This document shows, one piece after another, positions 11,901 to 23,100 of a DNA stretch of 64,000 nucleotides (positions are counted from its first letter, which is position 1; every line of letters starts with the position of its first letter). A program made the position numbers and the translations under genes. The DNA is taken from the NCBI GenBank assembly GCA_025174535.1, contig JALBUN010000001.1:2852001-2916000 (forward strand). Reading direction: 5' to 3'. The notes beneath the pieces are model-generated. The model saw nothing but the letters and a program-made list of their open reading frames with translations. It was not told where the DNA came from and did not search any database. This stretch comes from Cantharellus purpuraceus. Lineage: Eukaryota; Basidiomycota; Agaricomycetes; Cantharellales; Hydnaceae.

Positions 11901-12817
11901 GAAAGGGTCAATCAAGAAATTGAACAATACTTGAGGCTTTTCATCAATCAGCACCAGGATGACTGGATCAAGTGGGTTCCTCTTGCTGAATTCACATACA
12001 ACAACCACATCCACTCCTCCACGCAATCAACCCCCTTCATGCTTGATACAGGCCAACACCCAAGGCTTGGGCTAGAGCCAATCCGAGAGACATGACTTGA
12101 AGCACTGGAAGAATTCACTGAGCGTATGGAGACGGCCACCACTGAGGCTCGCTCCACCCTGGAAAAGGCAGCAGATGATATGGCACGATTCTATGATGCC
12201 CATTGGCAAGCAGCCCCAGTATACAAGCTTGGTGACAAGGTCTGGCTCAATGCACAAAATATCACCACCACCCATCCAACCAAGAAACTTGATCACAAAT
12301 GGTTAGGACCATATGTGATTAATAAGGTGGTCTCGTGAAATGCCTATGGCCTACAACTTCCCCAATCTTTGGTCACACTCATCCAGTGTTCTCTGTTGTC
12401 TTACTCTGTCCTTATGAAAAGGATCCCATCCCTGAATGCCAGTCATCTCCTCCACCACCTCCAGTCATTCGAGATGGAGTACAGGAATACAAAGTTGAGA
12501 AGATCCTTGACAGCAGAGTTTTCTGAGGAAGACTGGAATACCTGGTGTGTTGGAAGGGCTATGGAGCTGCTGATGACCTCTGGATCCCAGCTAAGGATGC
12601 CAGTGGGGCTAGAAGGTGCATTGCAGACTTCCATCGAGAGAATCCTGAAGCCCCAAGGTGTATTTCGGCAGCCACCTATGCAGCTCTTCCCTTCAGACGC
12701 TTTGAGAACTTCACAGAACCTCCCAAACAGGTCCTCTTTGATTGGACAGCTGGCAGGAACCCAACACGTGGTATTGGACACATTTCAGAGCCGCAGAATA
12801 GGCACAGTGAAGCTTAG
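8916..12817 (+). pseudogene. Chromovirus D pol: protease, RT, RNase H, integrase, chromodomain
   Basis: Order: aspartic protease (LLNSGATGMFIDAEY, with Asn in place of the usual Asp), RT with FMDDILIF (~10273), RNase H (ETDASEYATG), integrase HHCC finger (HHDTHITGH...CDLCN), integrase core (DLIVELP; SDRGTQF; HPQTDGQTERVNQE) and a C-terminal chromodomain (YKVEKILDS...YLVCWKGYG). It is broken by a 1-bp deletion near 9730, a TAA at ~9755, a 10-bp tandem duplication near 10740-10760, and TGA codons at 10091, 10712, 11487, 11736, 12093, 12336 and 12524. The chromodomain identifies a chromovirus. Confidence 0.9.
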
Positions 12818-12852
12818 CACTCACCAAATTCATCCATGCTGAAATTCCACTA

Positions 12853-12862
12853 ACTGTATATA
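12853..12862 (+). promoter_or_regulatory. TATA-like box before the D accessory ORF
   Basis: CTGTATATAAGCC lies ~65 bp upstream of the ATG at 12924, within DNA downstream of pol. A separate promoter for the third ORF is an inference from position and sequence. Confidence 0.4.
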
Positions 12863-12899
12863 AGCCAGTGAATCCACTTCCCCTTCCTCAGTAAAACCA

Positions 12900-13361
12900 T
12901 TGTCGTTCACTACCCAACCCACCATGCCTTACCAGTCTGAATCCACCCCTCTATGCTCACTCCATTCCTACCCATCAATCACTTGGTCAGTTGACTCAAA
13001 GGATACTGCACGTGCCATAGAGGATTATAACCTCCCATCTCCACCTCCACAAGTTCATTTTCCCTTCTGGCATTGTAATCCATCAAGACGCCAGACATAC
13101 TACATCAGGGACCCTCTATTCATCGGCAACTATGACATACCATACACCTTCCAAGGGCTTGCCGGTAAAGTCACCTATGAGGAAGGGGAGATGATACTTG
13201 GAGCAGTTTTCAGCATGGATGATCCCATATCCCCCAGAGAGTTCACCATCCCACTTTACCCCAAGGCAGAGAAGAATCACCATCAACACTCATCATGGGC
13301 TCTACTTTGGCAGAGAGTGAGAAGGGACCTTGCAGAGTGCTTCAGGGTGTGTCTCTCTTGA
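12900..13361 (+). CDS. Accessory ORF 3 of chromovirus D (153 aa)
   Basis: An intact frame lies between the pol chromodomain and the 3' LTR, where retroviruses carry env. The likely start is either MSFTTQ (12900) or MPYQSE (12924). It has no hydrophobic signal or membrane segment, so it does not look like an envelope. It shares an ordered set of motifs (WSVDSKD, PPPQV, IRDPLFI, PYTF) with the family-C ORF at 2339-2773. It is uninterrupted although gag and pol carry many stops. Function unknown. Confidence 0.6.
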   Translation: MSFTTQPTMPYQSESTPLCSLHSYPSITWSVDSKDTARAIEDYNLPSPPPQVHFPFWHCNPSRRQTYYIRDPLFIGNYDIPYTFQGLAGKVTYEEGEMILGAVFSMDDPISPREFTIPLYPKAEKNHHQHSSWALLWQRVRRDLAECFRVCLS

Positions 13362-13414
13362 GATGGATGGGACGATAGTGCATATCGAGATGACATGCAT
13401 TAAGAGGGGGGTGA

Positions 13415-13660
13415 TGTCAGGGTTCAAATGAGTCATATTCTATTTTTAGTATTTTCTCATGACACCCCTATCAGCACATATTCCCCTATCTTGGTTCTCC
13501 TATCCGTCTCCATCATTTAGTATAAAGACTCGCCTTGGTGCAGTGTGATCCCCTCAGCTTGATCTCTGAGGATATCTGCTGTATCAGCTGACATTATCTC
13601 TTATCGGCTCTCATCTATTGAGTATCTTGTTGTGGCCTCATCATCAGCATTGCCCTCACA
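13415..13660 (+). repeat. 3' LTR of chromovirus D
   Basis: It runs from TGTCAGGGTTCAAATGAG to GCCCTCACA, 246 bp, preceded by a purine tract (AAGAGGGGGGTGA). It differs from the 5' LTR by several substitutions and one internal deletion, so the element is not recent. Confidence 0.85.
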
Positions 13661-14125
13661 GATTGTCTGTTGATAGTCCTGCCATTAGTGCTCTTGTTTA
13701 AGTAACTAGTGTGTACTGCCTTTGCAGAGCATTAGGATCTTGAACTTGTGTGAAGCAGTTGCTAGACTACTTCACACATTGCTGTTACCCGCTTCAGAGT
13801 GTCACTGGTTGGATGGTCAGATTCATCCACCTACTTCCTTTAGCCTCTAAGTGCATTCCCCTCTTTTTGGAATATCTGGACCCCTAAGCATCCGTGAACT
13901 CTAGACTCTGGAAGTCTTGTTCATTCCCTACTGCTAAGAAACATATTACCTTCCTGTGTATTGTCTGCATTGACCATTACAACGGATTGTAACCAAAGTA
14001 AAAACATTAAATTATTTCTGGAGTTGTGCTGCAGTAGGATTTGATATTCTTCTCAGCTGTTCATTCACGGAATTGTGGTGATTTAGAGTTTGCCCTAACA
14101 CCATAATTTTGCAGGTTCCAAAACA
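13661..14125 (+). repeat. LTR-B fragment
   Basis: This is the end part of LTR-B read in its TATA-sense direction, ending GGTTCCAAAACA at 14125. It is cut on the left by element D. On its right it interrupts the family-A antisense ORF. Confidence 0.7.
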
Positions 14126-14650
14126 CTTCCCTTCTTCCTCCTTCTGCTTCCGTCTCCATTCCTCCTCCTCCTCCTCCTTCCATCTCCATTCCTCCTCCTC
14201 CTCCTTCCATCTCCATTCCTCCTCCTCCTCCTCCTTCCATCTCCATTCCTCCTCCTCCTCCTTCCATCTCCATTCCTCCTCCTCCTCCTCCTTCCATCTC
14301 TGTTCTGTCTCCTCCTCCTCCTTCTCTGTTCTGCCTCCTCCTCCTCCTCCTTCTCTGTTCTGCCTCCTCCTCCTCCTCCTTCTCTGTTCTGCCTCCTCCT
14401 CCTCCTCCTTCTCTGTTCTGCCTCCTCCTCCTCCTCCTTCTCTGTTCTGCCTCCTCCTCCTCCTTCTGTCTCTGCTCCTCTTCTTCTTCCTTCCATCAGG
14501 CCAGGAGCAACTGCTTGAGCTCAGTCACACTCATGTTGGCTCAACATCATTGAGGATAAAAACTCAAACATGCCCCTCCTTTTATATGTCTCCAGACCCC
14601 CAGTATAACTCCAACTGTGCCCAACTGTCTTGCCTATTCAATTCATGGAC
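14126..14650 (-). pseudogene. Start of the family-A antisense ORF, truncated
   Basis: A minus-strand tract of GAGGAGGAGGAGG-type repeats encodes Glu/Arg-rich sequence. It is followed on the right by the same CTCCTTTTATATGTCTC...CCCAGTATAACTC leader as at 41638-41675. The following LTR-A (14689) gives the same arrangement as in the fuller copy at 39.8-42.3 kb. Only the amino-terminal coiled-coil part is left. Confidence 0.65.
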
Positions 14651-14688
14651 ATGAGGCCTCAAGGGTTTGGCCTTAAATGGAGAGATAC

Positions 14689-15205
14689 TGTTATGACTAT
14701 ATTCATTAACACCCAGATCCCCATCTGATCCACTCAGATCCCCACGCACATGAAATCTATACTCCATTTGGAAACCATCACGTCTCCATTAATCTGTCTG
14801 ATTGTCACAGTTGATCTCACCCATCAGCCTCTGGTTCCGATTGATGCATCAGCATCACCATAGGAACCCAGACATCCGTCCCCATTGGACTCGGACATAT
14901 TCACGTAAGGCTGTCAGCCTCAGAGACCCATCACTGGAGTAATTATTATTAGATTTCAAATATGTATTTAGGTTGCCTGACTGGGGACTTCATTCCCCAG
15001 TTCGAATATTGAACCATGCCTAGCTCCTAAGTCCAATCCTAATTATCTAAGTTGTACTCCATCTCTGAAATCTCAGACACAGGTATTAGTGAGGGTGCAG
15101 CACATAAGCTGAAGCCAAGTCTGTTCTGACCCCCCATGATGCACCCAGATCCCTGCTCCAACTCCGACCCAATCTCCAACCCCCAATCGGACCTAGTGCA
15201 TAACA
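14689..15205 (+). repeat. LTR-A
   Basis: It runs TGTTATGACTATATTC...CCTAGTGCATAACA, 517 bp, with TGTTATG/CATAACA ends. It stands beside the truncated antisense ORF as the remaining 3' LTR of a family-A element. Confidence 0.8.
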
Positions 15206-16133
15206 TAGAGGAAGTAGGTGGATGAATCTGACCATCCAACCAGTGACACTCCGAAGCAGGTAACAGCAATGTGTCAAGTAGTCTAGCAACTGCTTCACAC
15301 AAGTTCAAGATCCTAATGCTCTGCAAAGGCAGTACACACTAGTAACTTAAACAAAGAGCACTAATGGCAGGACTATCAACAGACAATCTCACCCTGTAGA
15401 TTCATAGTCACATGAGGTAGATACTACACTCACACCCAAAGCAGGACAATCACTACTTCAAGTGCAATCAAACACAGTTACACAACTGTAAGCGACCCTT
15501 GAACTGGACAATCAACAGTTACTGAGATATAGAGGATGACACTGTATGTCACTCTAGTCACACTGATGTGCAAATGATGGGGTAGAAATGGTTATTTATT
15601 CAGAGATAAAATGACCCTTATATACTATATCTACAGGAGCTGACTAATCCTTCTACCTATTAATAGTTATGAGTCATGGCAGGAGTCATAGCATGAGTCA
15701 CCATTACTCAAATAACTCTGGAAATACTCCATTTCCTGGGTTGATCAGCACAGCTCTGGGTAGGCACAACTTCTATTGAACTCTCCACCAAAAATGGAGT
15801 CAGGAGGAGCTGTGGTTGCCAAGATATTGAGGATTTAATGGCAGTGGTGATCAGATTGGGTTGGAGATTGAAATGAGTCATGTGATTGAAAATGAGTCAG
15901 TAGATCAGGTGACTCTGCTGACTTTGAAGCTGCTGACATCTGTGAAGTTTTGTGGGTCCATGTGGGTCCAAAACTTTGCCCAGCAGGACAATATGAAAAA
16001 ATAGAGAATATTTGAATGACCCTAAATCAAGACAAAGCAGCATGTATATGCTGATATTCTAAGACCATAAAGCGAAAATATACAATTTCAGGACCATAAA
16101 CAAGATCTTTTCAGGGAAAACCAGTTCCCATAC
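15206..16133 (-). repeat. LTR-B copy lacking one end
   Basis: It matches 60180-61350 and ends GGGAAAACCAGTTCCCATACA at 16133. The GAGTCA array is short here (15668-15706). The TGTTTTGG end is absent; the copy abuts LTR-A directly. Confidence 0.7.
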
Positions 16134-17287
16134 ACTCACAACAGCTCACACAGAAGGCCACAGAATCTGCTCCTGTCAAACTATTTGAAGATATCATCCC
16201 AAAGGCATATTGGGCATTTAAGGATGTTTTCTCAAAGGAGTCTTTTGATCAGCTTCCACCTTGGAAACCATGGGACCATGCCATTGAACTCACTCCAGGA
16301 GCCCAACCCTTCAGCACAAAGATCTATCCAATGTCCCCATATGAGCAGAAGGAGTTAGATGCCTTCCTTGAAGAGAACCTGCAGAATCACCGTGTATGCC
16401 CTTCCAAGTCACTGATGGCATCCCCTGTTTTCTTCATGAAGAAGAAGGATGGCAACCTTTGGTTTGTGCAGGACTACCACAAACTGACATCACAATTAAG
16501 AATGCCTATCCTCTACCCCTGGTACCAGATATCATGAACAAAATTACTGCTGCCAATGCCAAGTACTTCACCAAGCTTGACATCCAATGGGGATATAACA
16601 ATGTGCACATTAAAGGATTAGAGGAATGGTGCCACATCCTGGAAGGAACCAAACACAAGATTGAGATCCTCAATGACCATCAAAACCTCACGTATTTCTG
16701 TACAGCTCAGAACCTTAATTGCCAACAAGCTCGCTGGTCACTCTACCTCTCTTGCTTTGATTTTGAACTGATCCATCATCCTGGATGCCATTCAGCTAAA
16801 CCTGATGCCCTCTCATAATGCATAGATCATAAACAGGGGGAGGAAGATAATCAAAATCAGATTCTCCTTGGCCCTGAGCTGTTTCACATTAACACAACAT
16901 CCACATATACAGGACCTGGAGCTCAAATGGTCACAGGAGAAGGGGACATACTTCTGGATCGTGTGTGGAACTGCAACAGCAGAGATGAAAAGGTTGTGAA
17001 AGCTCTCAAGGAACTCAGTTCTTCTGGAAACCCACGAGGACAGGAATGGACCAAGGAGAATGGACTTGTTCTCTATCATGGCAAGGTGTATGTTCCCCTT
17101 GACCCAAAACTGCACCATGATATTGTAAGGGCACACCATGATACTTGCATCACAGGTCACCCTGGTTGCTGGAGGACAACAGAGCTTGTATCACACAGCT
17201 ACTGGTGGCCTGGAATTGGATGATATATTGCAAAGTATGTAAAGGGCTGTGATCTTTGCAATTGGACCAAACCTTCCCAGCTGCTCC
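16134..17287 (+). pseudogene. Chromovirus D relic with RT core deleted
   Basis: Protease-to-RT linker and RT fingers (SPYEQKELDAFLEENL, ASPVFFMKKKDG) run to KLDIQWGYNNVHIK. They then jump to the RNase H tail (LEEWCHILEGTKHKIEIL), losing the palm with the FMDD motif. It continues to the integrase zinc finger (HHDTCITGHPG, CDLCN) and stops at 17287, where a minus-strand family-E relic begins. At LDIQWG the arginine codon that is TGA in the 10 kb copy reads CAA here. Confidence 0.85.
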
Positions 17288-19404
17288 TATGGGATTGACA
17301 CAGAGTTGGAGGGAACCATCTTTTTTCCAAATGAAAAGGACTGGAGCGCCACCTGGAGATCAGGTCAGCTGGATGAAACCATAAGGTAGGTGCTCATCGA
17401 TGAATTCTCAAGGAGCCTGGAGTTCACCCTGGGACAAGGAGTAGATTGGACTGAAAGGAGGAGATGTTCCATCTTCCATTTTGATCTTCAAATTGTATGG
17501 CTTGTGAGCGGGGAGTGTGTCGGCACAGGTTTTGCTAAAGACGTCCATGAATTCGTGATATTCGGTTGGAATATTCTTCATGTCAACCAGAGGGTCCTTG
17601 GAGTTCTTTGGAACTGTTGAGGAGATGAACAACTTGAATGTTTGTGCGTTGGCTCAGGAAGAGTCACAGGCAAAGGCTGCCACATTGACAAAAGCTATTT
17701 TCAGAGCAATGAACGGAGACAGGGTTATGGAGTTGAGTGAAGCTAATGCTACCAACTCGGGTGGCGCCAAGGATTTAGTCTCTATCAGAGTTCGGAACAA
17801 GATACTGCCCAATACCCAGTCAATCAATGGATTGTAGTGGGTGAGCCAGTTGTGTCCCAAACTGCCAAGCAACTAACATCCAACGGAGTTACATAAAAAG
17901 TAATGGAGTGGGTTTCTCCCATAGGAAAACAGAGTGGCAATTCAATTGTGGATTTGATAACAGAGTTAGAGGATCCATCAAAAAGCTGTAGTGGAATAGG
18001 AGTGATGTCTTCAGTCCGGAGATGATGTCCAGAGACAAACAAGGAGTCAAGGAAACAATGAGTGGAACTGGAGTCCACTAGGGTTGGGATTGGTGTTAAA
18101 GGAATAGTGTTGGAGGTAAGTCGGAGTGTCAAGGAGTTAGGATCAGAAAGAGTGGATGCGTTGAGATGTAGCTCCACAAAGGCACTGATGAGTTCAATGC
18201 AACCCTTGTCCAGTGCTGGAGCTGGAGGGTTGCTTATTATTATTTTGGCTCTGTAGCCTTGGCTTTGGAGCTCTTGTTGGACTTGTTGTCCGTCATAGCA
18301 GTGCAAGCTTTCATAGCTACAGAGGTGGTCTTTGGACAATCCTTGGCAATATGACCTATTCGTCCACAGAAAAGGCAGAGATTCTGCTCGATATGACATT
18401 GTCGTTCCTGTGGAGTAAGTTTACCATCTTTACCAAGCTTGGTAGGGAGATTGGGGGTCTGCTTCGGAGTTCTGGAGGTAGAGGCTGTGGGGGGGTTGGA
18501 TCTGGGGTTTCCAGATTTACCGGAGTTGGGCTGCTTCTTGTTGTCGCTGCCCTGGGTGTTAGTGGATGACATGGACTTGCCCTTGTCATTGGACTTGTCC
18601 TGGTTCTTGCCCAAGGCTGTTTCACAAGCTACCTCGGAGCATTATTCCCAGTACTGAACATCAATGGACTGTGCTAGAGTCTGGAGTTCAGATAGGGTGA
18701 CAGGTTTGCCTACTCTGGCGACTTCATCCTTGATTCAGGATGGAAGGCCATTGTATAATTGGCATCAGAGTGCTGCATTTCCCCATTAGACACGAGTAGC
18801 TAGTCGATTGAACTCAACTAGATACTTAGTGATCCTCTGGTTATCACGCATACAGAGATTCTTGAGTTCAGCCTCAGCTTTGGCCTCCAGGTCATGAGGT
18901 CCAAAGTTGGTCTTCAACTCAGACACAAACTCAGAGTAGTCATCTAGCCAAGAGGCTTTGGAATCTGAGGTTAGGGTGGGTTCAAACCAATTGAGTGCAG
19001 TTCCCTTCAAATAGGATAGAGCATAAGTAACTTTAGCACTATTATCAGAGAATGCATCAGGATGGTCACAGAAATTGAGAGTACATTGCATGAGGAAGGG
19101 CTGGAGTTTGCAGGAATCAGATCTGTTGAAGGTATCTGGTTCTCGGACCTTGGTCCAAGCAGAGGACTTCGGAGATGATATGGAGTTAGCCAACATGCTG
19201 AGGGCTTCCGCAAGGTTAGGGATTGGGATGGATGATGGATTGGCTGGAGGGGTGCCTTCCTGGAGATCAGCCTCGAGCTCCTGATTGGAGGCTGGGGCTT
19301 CTCCAGGGACTTCCTTGATAGTAGCGGGTGGTACTCCTGCTCAGATGGAGGTTTGGGTGCTTTGGGGTGGCATGATGATTGAGGGTGTAGTAGTTCATAT
19401 ATAC
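17288..19404 (-). pseudogene. Chromovirus E: gag, protease, start of RT
   Basis: On the minus strand Gag (KVREPDTFNRSD, YLKGTALNWFEP) is followed by a CCHC knuckle (CLFCGRIGHIAKDC, ~18350). The protease-like region ([16 protein letters not shown], ~18040) has Ser in place of Gly in the usual DSG. RT begins at VDMKNIPTEYHEFMDVFSK and is cut at ~17320. Several TGA and TAA codons interrupt it. It is related to family A but has its own LTR (19405-19849). Confidence 0.85.
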
Positions 19405-19849
19405 TGTTAAGGGTTGAAAATTTTGATTTTGGAGATCAGAGTACAGAGTTGAATCAAGGATCTGGAGTTCAACTTGTCAAGAAGATACTTGTCAAGAAGC
19501 TAGCAACCAAGAAGCTGATGGGGAATCTTAGTCAATATGCAAACTGCTCTAACATACAGAGAGTAGCCCGTATAAGTATGTGAAGAAATGAATGATAAAC
19601 TAAAAATGATAGAACAATAAGACAGATATGGAATACAACACAGAAAGGAGTTTGGAGTTCAGACTCAAGTCCAAACTAATACTAAACAATATAAAGAGTA
19701 ACGGCTTGTTGTAACCCATACGAAGAAAACTACTTATAAGGAGAACAATAATGGAGTTCGGGGTTGACAGAGGTGGAGTTAACAGAGGTGGAGTAAAAGG
19801 AGATGGAGATGAAATCCAGAGATCAGACTCGGTGTTACAGGATGTAACA
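19405..19849 (-). repeat. LTR-E (5' LTR)
   Basis: It runs TGTTAAGGGTTG...GATGTAACA on the plus strand, with TGTTA/TAACA ends, ~445 bp. GTATATATGAACTACTACACC follows it on the minus strand, as a similar sequence does after LTR-A. An alternative right end is 19839 (GTGTTACA). A fragment of this LTR also lies in the integrase of the A element at ~38.2-38.45 kb. Confidence 0.7.
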
Positions 19850-21878
19850 CATCCCCACTCTGTCTCCAGTTGAACTGGAACAGTAAAGTCCCCTCCCCTT
19901 CATCACTAGCATCTGAACTCTGGTTACTCCATTGAAACCCTAATAGCATCCCAGCATTTAACCAAAGGAGTAATTTTTGGAATTGAACCTGGAGCCTCCA
20001 CCATGGTGTCCTGGCCTTGATGCACTCGCTTGTCATGAGTGTGTATTGGGAGTTGTATACACATATCCATGGGGCATGGGTCAACTCCCTGCACTCATCA
20101 TACCAGTAGTTCTATTGACTACTGGTCTATGGGTTGAGGAGGACATGTTAGTCGTGTTCTCTGGGTGTCACATACCATGGTGGTATCATGTCACTTCCTC
20201 TATCATTTGAGCAGTTTCATACAACTGCTCAATACTGCTAAACTTGGCATTGAAGCCCTGCTTGAGGACTTCTTGTCTCAGAGGTTCATGCATTGCAGTT
20301 ATGAACCTCTTCCTGTATGTGTATGCATCCGGCAGCATTATCATGCGGCCTGCATACTTATCTAGATCGTTCATTAATTCATGAATGGTCCTTTGACCCT
20401 GTATTACAGAGTCAAATTTATTTGATGCATGATAATGTGTCAGGGTGTGTAGGAATCTACACTGCAATCCTTGGATTGCAGTTTCCAGGGTCCAGTCTTG
20501 GACTGCCCTGTTGTAGTGTTCTACATTCCTGTAGAACCATTCCTGGGCCTCACCTTTAAGGTGAGTGCCTAAGTACAATAGTTGAAACTTTGTACTTGAT
20601 GGCCCAAGAAGATTGTTCATTTTCAGCCATCATAGCATGCCTGCTACAAAGATCTCAAACTCTTCGAGATCCATGCCTCCTGCATATTGCTCAGGAGGCA
20701 ATACTTTAATGCCCACCTTGGCAAGTACAGACTTCTCTGGGTCTGTATCGCTATTATTGACTATGGCTACTCATACCATGCAAGTAATGCTGTTGATAGG
20801 TTCAATTGTATCCAATTGATCTGGTATGCCTTGACCTTCTAGGATCAATGGCACTGATTGTTCCTTGTTATGGGGAACATCTTCTTGAGGTACCCATTGG
20901 GTATCTCGTTGCTCATGGTGGGTGTCTCCTGAAAGGCCTGCCACTCATACATGCTGATAACTGTCCAGCGCATGTCACAACTGTTGGTTTAAGTTGACAG
21001 CCACATTGAGCTCTTGCTGGGGTTGCTGCTCTCTAAACAGCTGGCCAAGCTCCTGCTCTGCATGTTTAGCCTTCCATTCAAGGGCTAATCTGTGTTTATG
21101 AGAAGCCTCAACTTCTCATTGTTTCCATAGCTTAATCTCTTGATCAAGCTCCTTTGCCATAGATTGAGGAGTTTCCTCCTCAATCTGGGTCAGTAATCCT
21201 TGCTGTACAGGGATCACTGGGTCTCTGATTCCCTCCATTGGGGGAATCTCATTTCCTCTGTCCAACCGATCATTCAGTTGGATCCTCTCACCCTGGGGAG
21301 ATCCAGACTCTCCAGATTCAGATTCTTGTCAAGAATCTGATCTTCAGCAATGCAACTTGCATCGCTAAGAGTTTTCTTGGAGTGATTTTAACATCATTCC
21401 TAGCTCTGCAATTTGCTGCCCCATAGTAGTGGCAGCATGCCCTGCTTCAACAGCCATCTTGGCTGCCTGAGCACTAGCTTCACTAATGCTCTTCATCTCA
21501 TGTTGATTATGCATGAGTTGTTCAGTCAATCTCATGATTGACCTGTGGGTTTCATGCTGCTCCATGCTGTGCAATTCCCTAGTAGAAGTATTGCTACTTC
21601 TACTTGTGCTTGTATATTGAGCACATTCCTTTCCTTTAGGAATGTTGGAGGCAGTTAATAACTGTCTCCTCCTTTCTTCTCTAATCAGAGAACCACTCAA
21701 TGAGGGGTTCCTGTTTGACAGACAATCTATTGTGCAATCATCTGTGTGGTCTCATGACCGTGATGACTCTCTCCTTACAAGAAGTCCCTACAACTTCCCT
21801 AGGGTCTAGCTCCCCTTCATGGGAGCTTCTGCTGCTGGCTATGTGCCACCATTCATCATTTATGATGTCCTGGGCACT
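19850..21878 (-). pseudogene. Family-F gag polyprotein, hairpin-rich
   Basis: The minus-strand Gag reads from GSLIREERRRQ (~21700) through the coiled-coil segment (EWKAKHAEQELGQLFREQ) to a retrotransposon capsid domain at 20620-20186 (LYLGTHLKGEAQEWFYRNVE, HELMNDLDKYAGRM, EVLKQGF). TGA codons break the frame at several places. Throughout, the DNA forms perfect short hairpins. The element resumes at 31313 after the inserted LTR-B and 8 kb element. No pol is present in the window. Confidence 0.75.
20102..20700. repeat. Dense hairpins within F capsid coding DNA
   Basis: Perfect stems include ACCAGTAGT/ACTACTGGT (20102-20126), TTGAGCAGTT/AACTGCTCAA (20207-20232), AGAGGTTCAT/ATGAACCTCT (20280-20310), ACTGCAATCC/GGATTGCAGT with a 2-nt loop (20461-20482), GTTCTAC/GTAGAAC (20518-20537), CTCACCTT/AAGGTGAG with a 1-nt centre (20549-20565) and TGCCTCCTG/CAGGAGGCA (20674-20700). 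Confidence 0.85.
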
Positions 21879-23100
21879 TGTTTTGGAACCTGCAAAATTG
21901 TGGTGTTAGGGAAAACTCTAAATCACCACAATTCCGTGAATGAACAGCTGAGAAGAATATCAAATCCTACTGCAGCACAACTCCAGAAACAATTTAATGT
22001 TTTTACTTTGGTTACAATCCGTTGTAATGGTCAATGCAGACAATACGCAGGAAGGTAATATGTTTCTTAGCAGTAGGGAATGAATAAGACTTCCAGAGTC
22101 TAGAGTTCATGGACACTTAGGGGTCCAGATATTCCAAAAAGAGGGGAATGCACTTAGAGGCTAAAGGAAGTAGGTGGATGAATCCAACCGTCCAACCAGT
22201 GACACTCTGAAGTGGGTAACAGCAATGTGTGAAGTAGTCTAGCAACTGCTTCACACAAGTTCAAGATCCCAATGCTCTGCAAAGGCAGTACACACTAGTA
22301 AATTAAACAAAGAGCACTAATGGCAGGACTATCAACAGACAATCTCACCCTGTAGATTGTAGTCATGCGAGGTAGATACTACACTCACACCCAAAGCAGG
22401 ACAATCACTACTTCAAGTGCAATCAAATACAGTTACACAACTGTAAGCGACCCTTGAACTGGACAATCAACAGTTACTGAGATATAGAGGATGACACTGT
22501 ATGTCACTCTAGTCACACTGATGTGCAGCTGATGGGGTGGAAATGGTTATTTATTCAGAGGCAAAATGGCCCTCCTTATATACTGTATCTACAGGAGCTG
22601 ACTAATCCTTCTACCTATTAATAGTTATGAGTCATGGCAGGAGTCACTATTACTCAAATAACTCGGGAAATACCCCATTTCCCAGGTTAATCAGCACAGC
22701 TATGGGTAGGCACAGCTTTGATTGAAAGCTCCACCAAAAATGGAGTCAGGAGGAGCTGTGGTTGCCAAGATATTGAGGATTTAATGGCAGTGGTGATCAG
22801 ATTGGGTTGGAGATTGAAATGAGTCATGTGATTGAAAATGAGTCAGTAGATCAGGTGACTCTGCTGACTTTGAAACTGCTGACATCTGCGAAGTTTTGTG
22901 GGTCCATGTGGGTCCAAAACTTTGCCCAGCAGGACAATAAGTTTGTGGACTCATTTCTGCATGGAAAATTCCCGAAAAAATATGAAAAAATAGAGAATAT
23001 TTGAATGGCCCTGAATCAAGAGAAAGCAACATATATGCTGATATTTTAAGGCCATGAAGTGAAATTGTACAGTTTCAGGACTTTAAACAAGATCTTTTAA
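21879..23100 (-). repeat. LTR-B inserted in F, first part
   Basis: It begins TGTTTTGGAACC after F sequence ...GGGCACT and runs to AAGATCTTTTAA, where the 8 kb element starts. The missing end (AAGGGAAAACCAGTTCCCATACA) is at 31096-31119. The target duplication GCACT is at 21874-21878 and 31313-31317. Confidence 0.85.

Noticed and set aside
12900..13361. Envelope gene in chromovirus D
   Set aside because: The position fits, but there is no signal peptide, membrane helix or cleavage motif.
14095..14654. Long ORFs on both strands in the CCTCCT repeats
   Set aside because: All frames of a short-unit GA/CT repeat stay open. Only the minus-strand frame linked to the family-A antisense gene has outside support.
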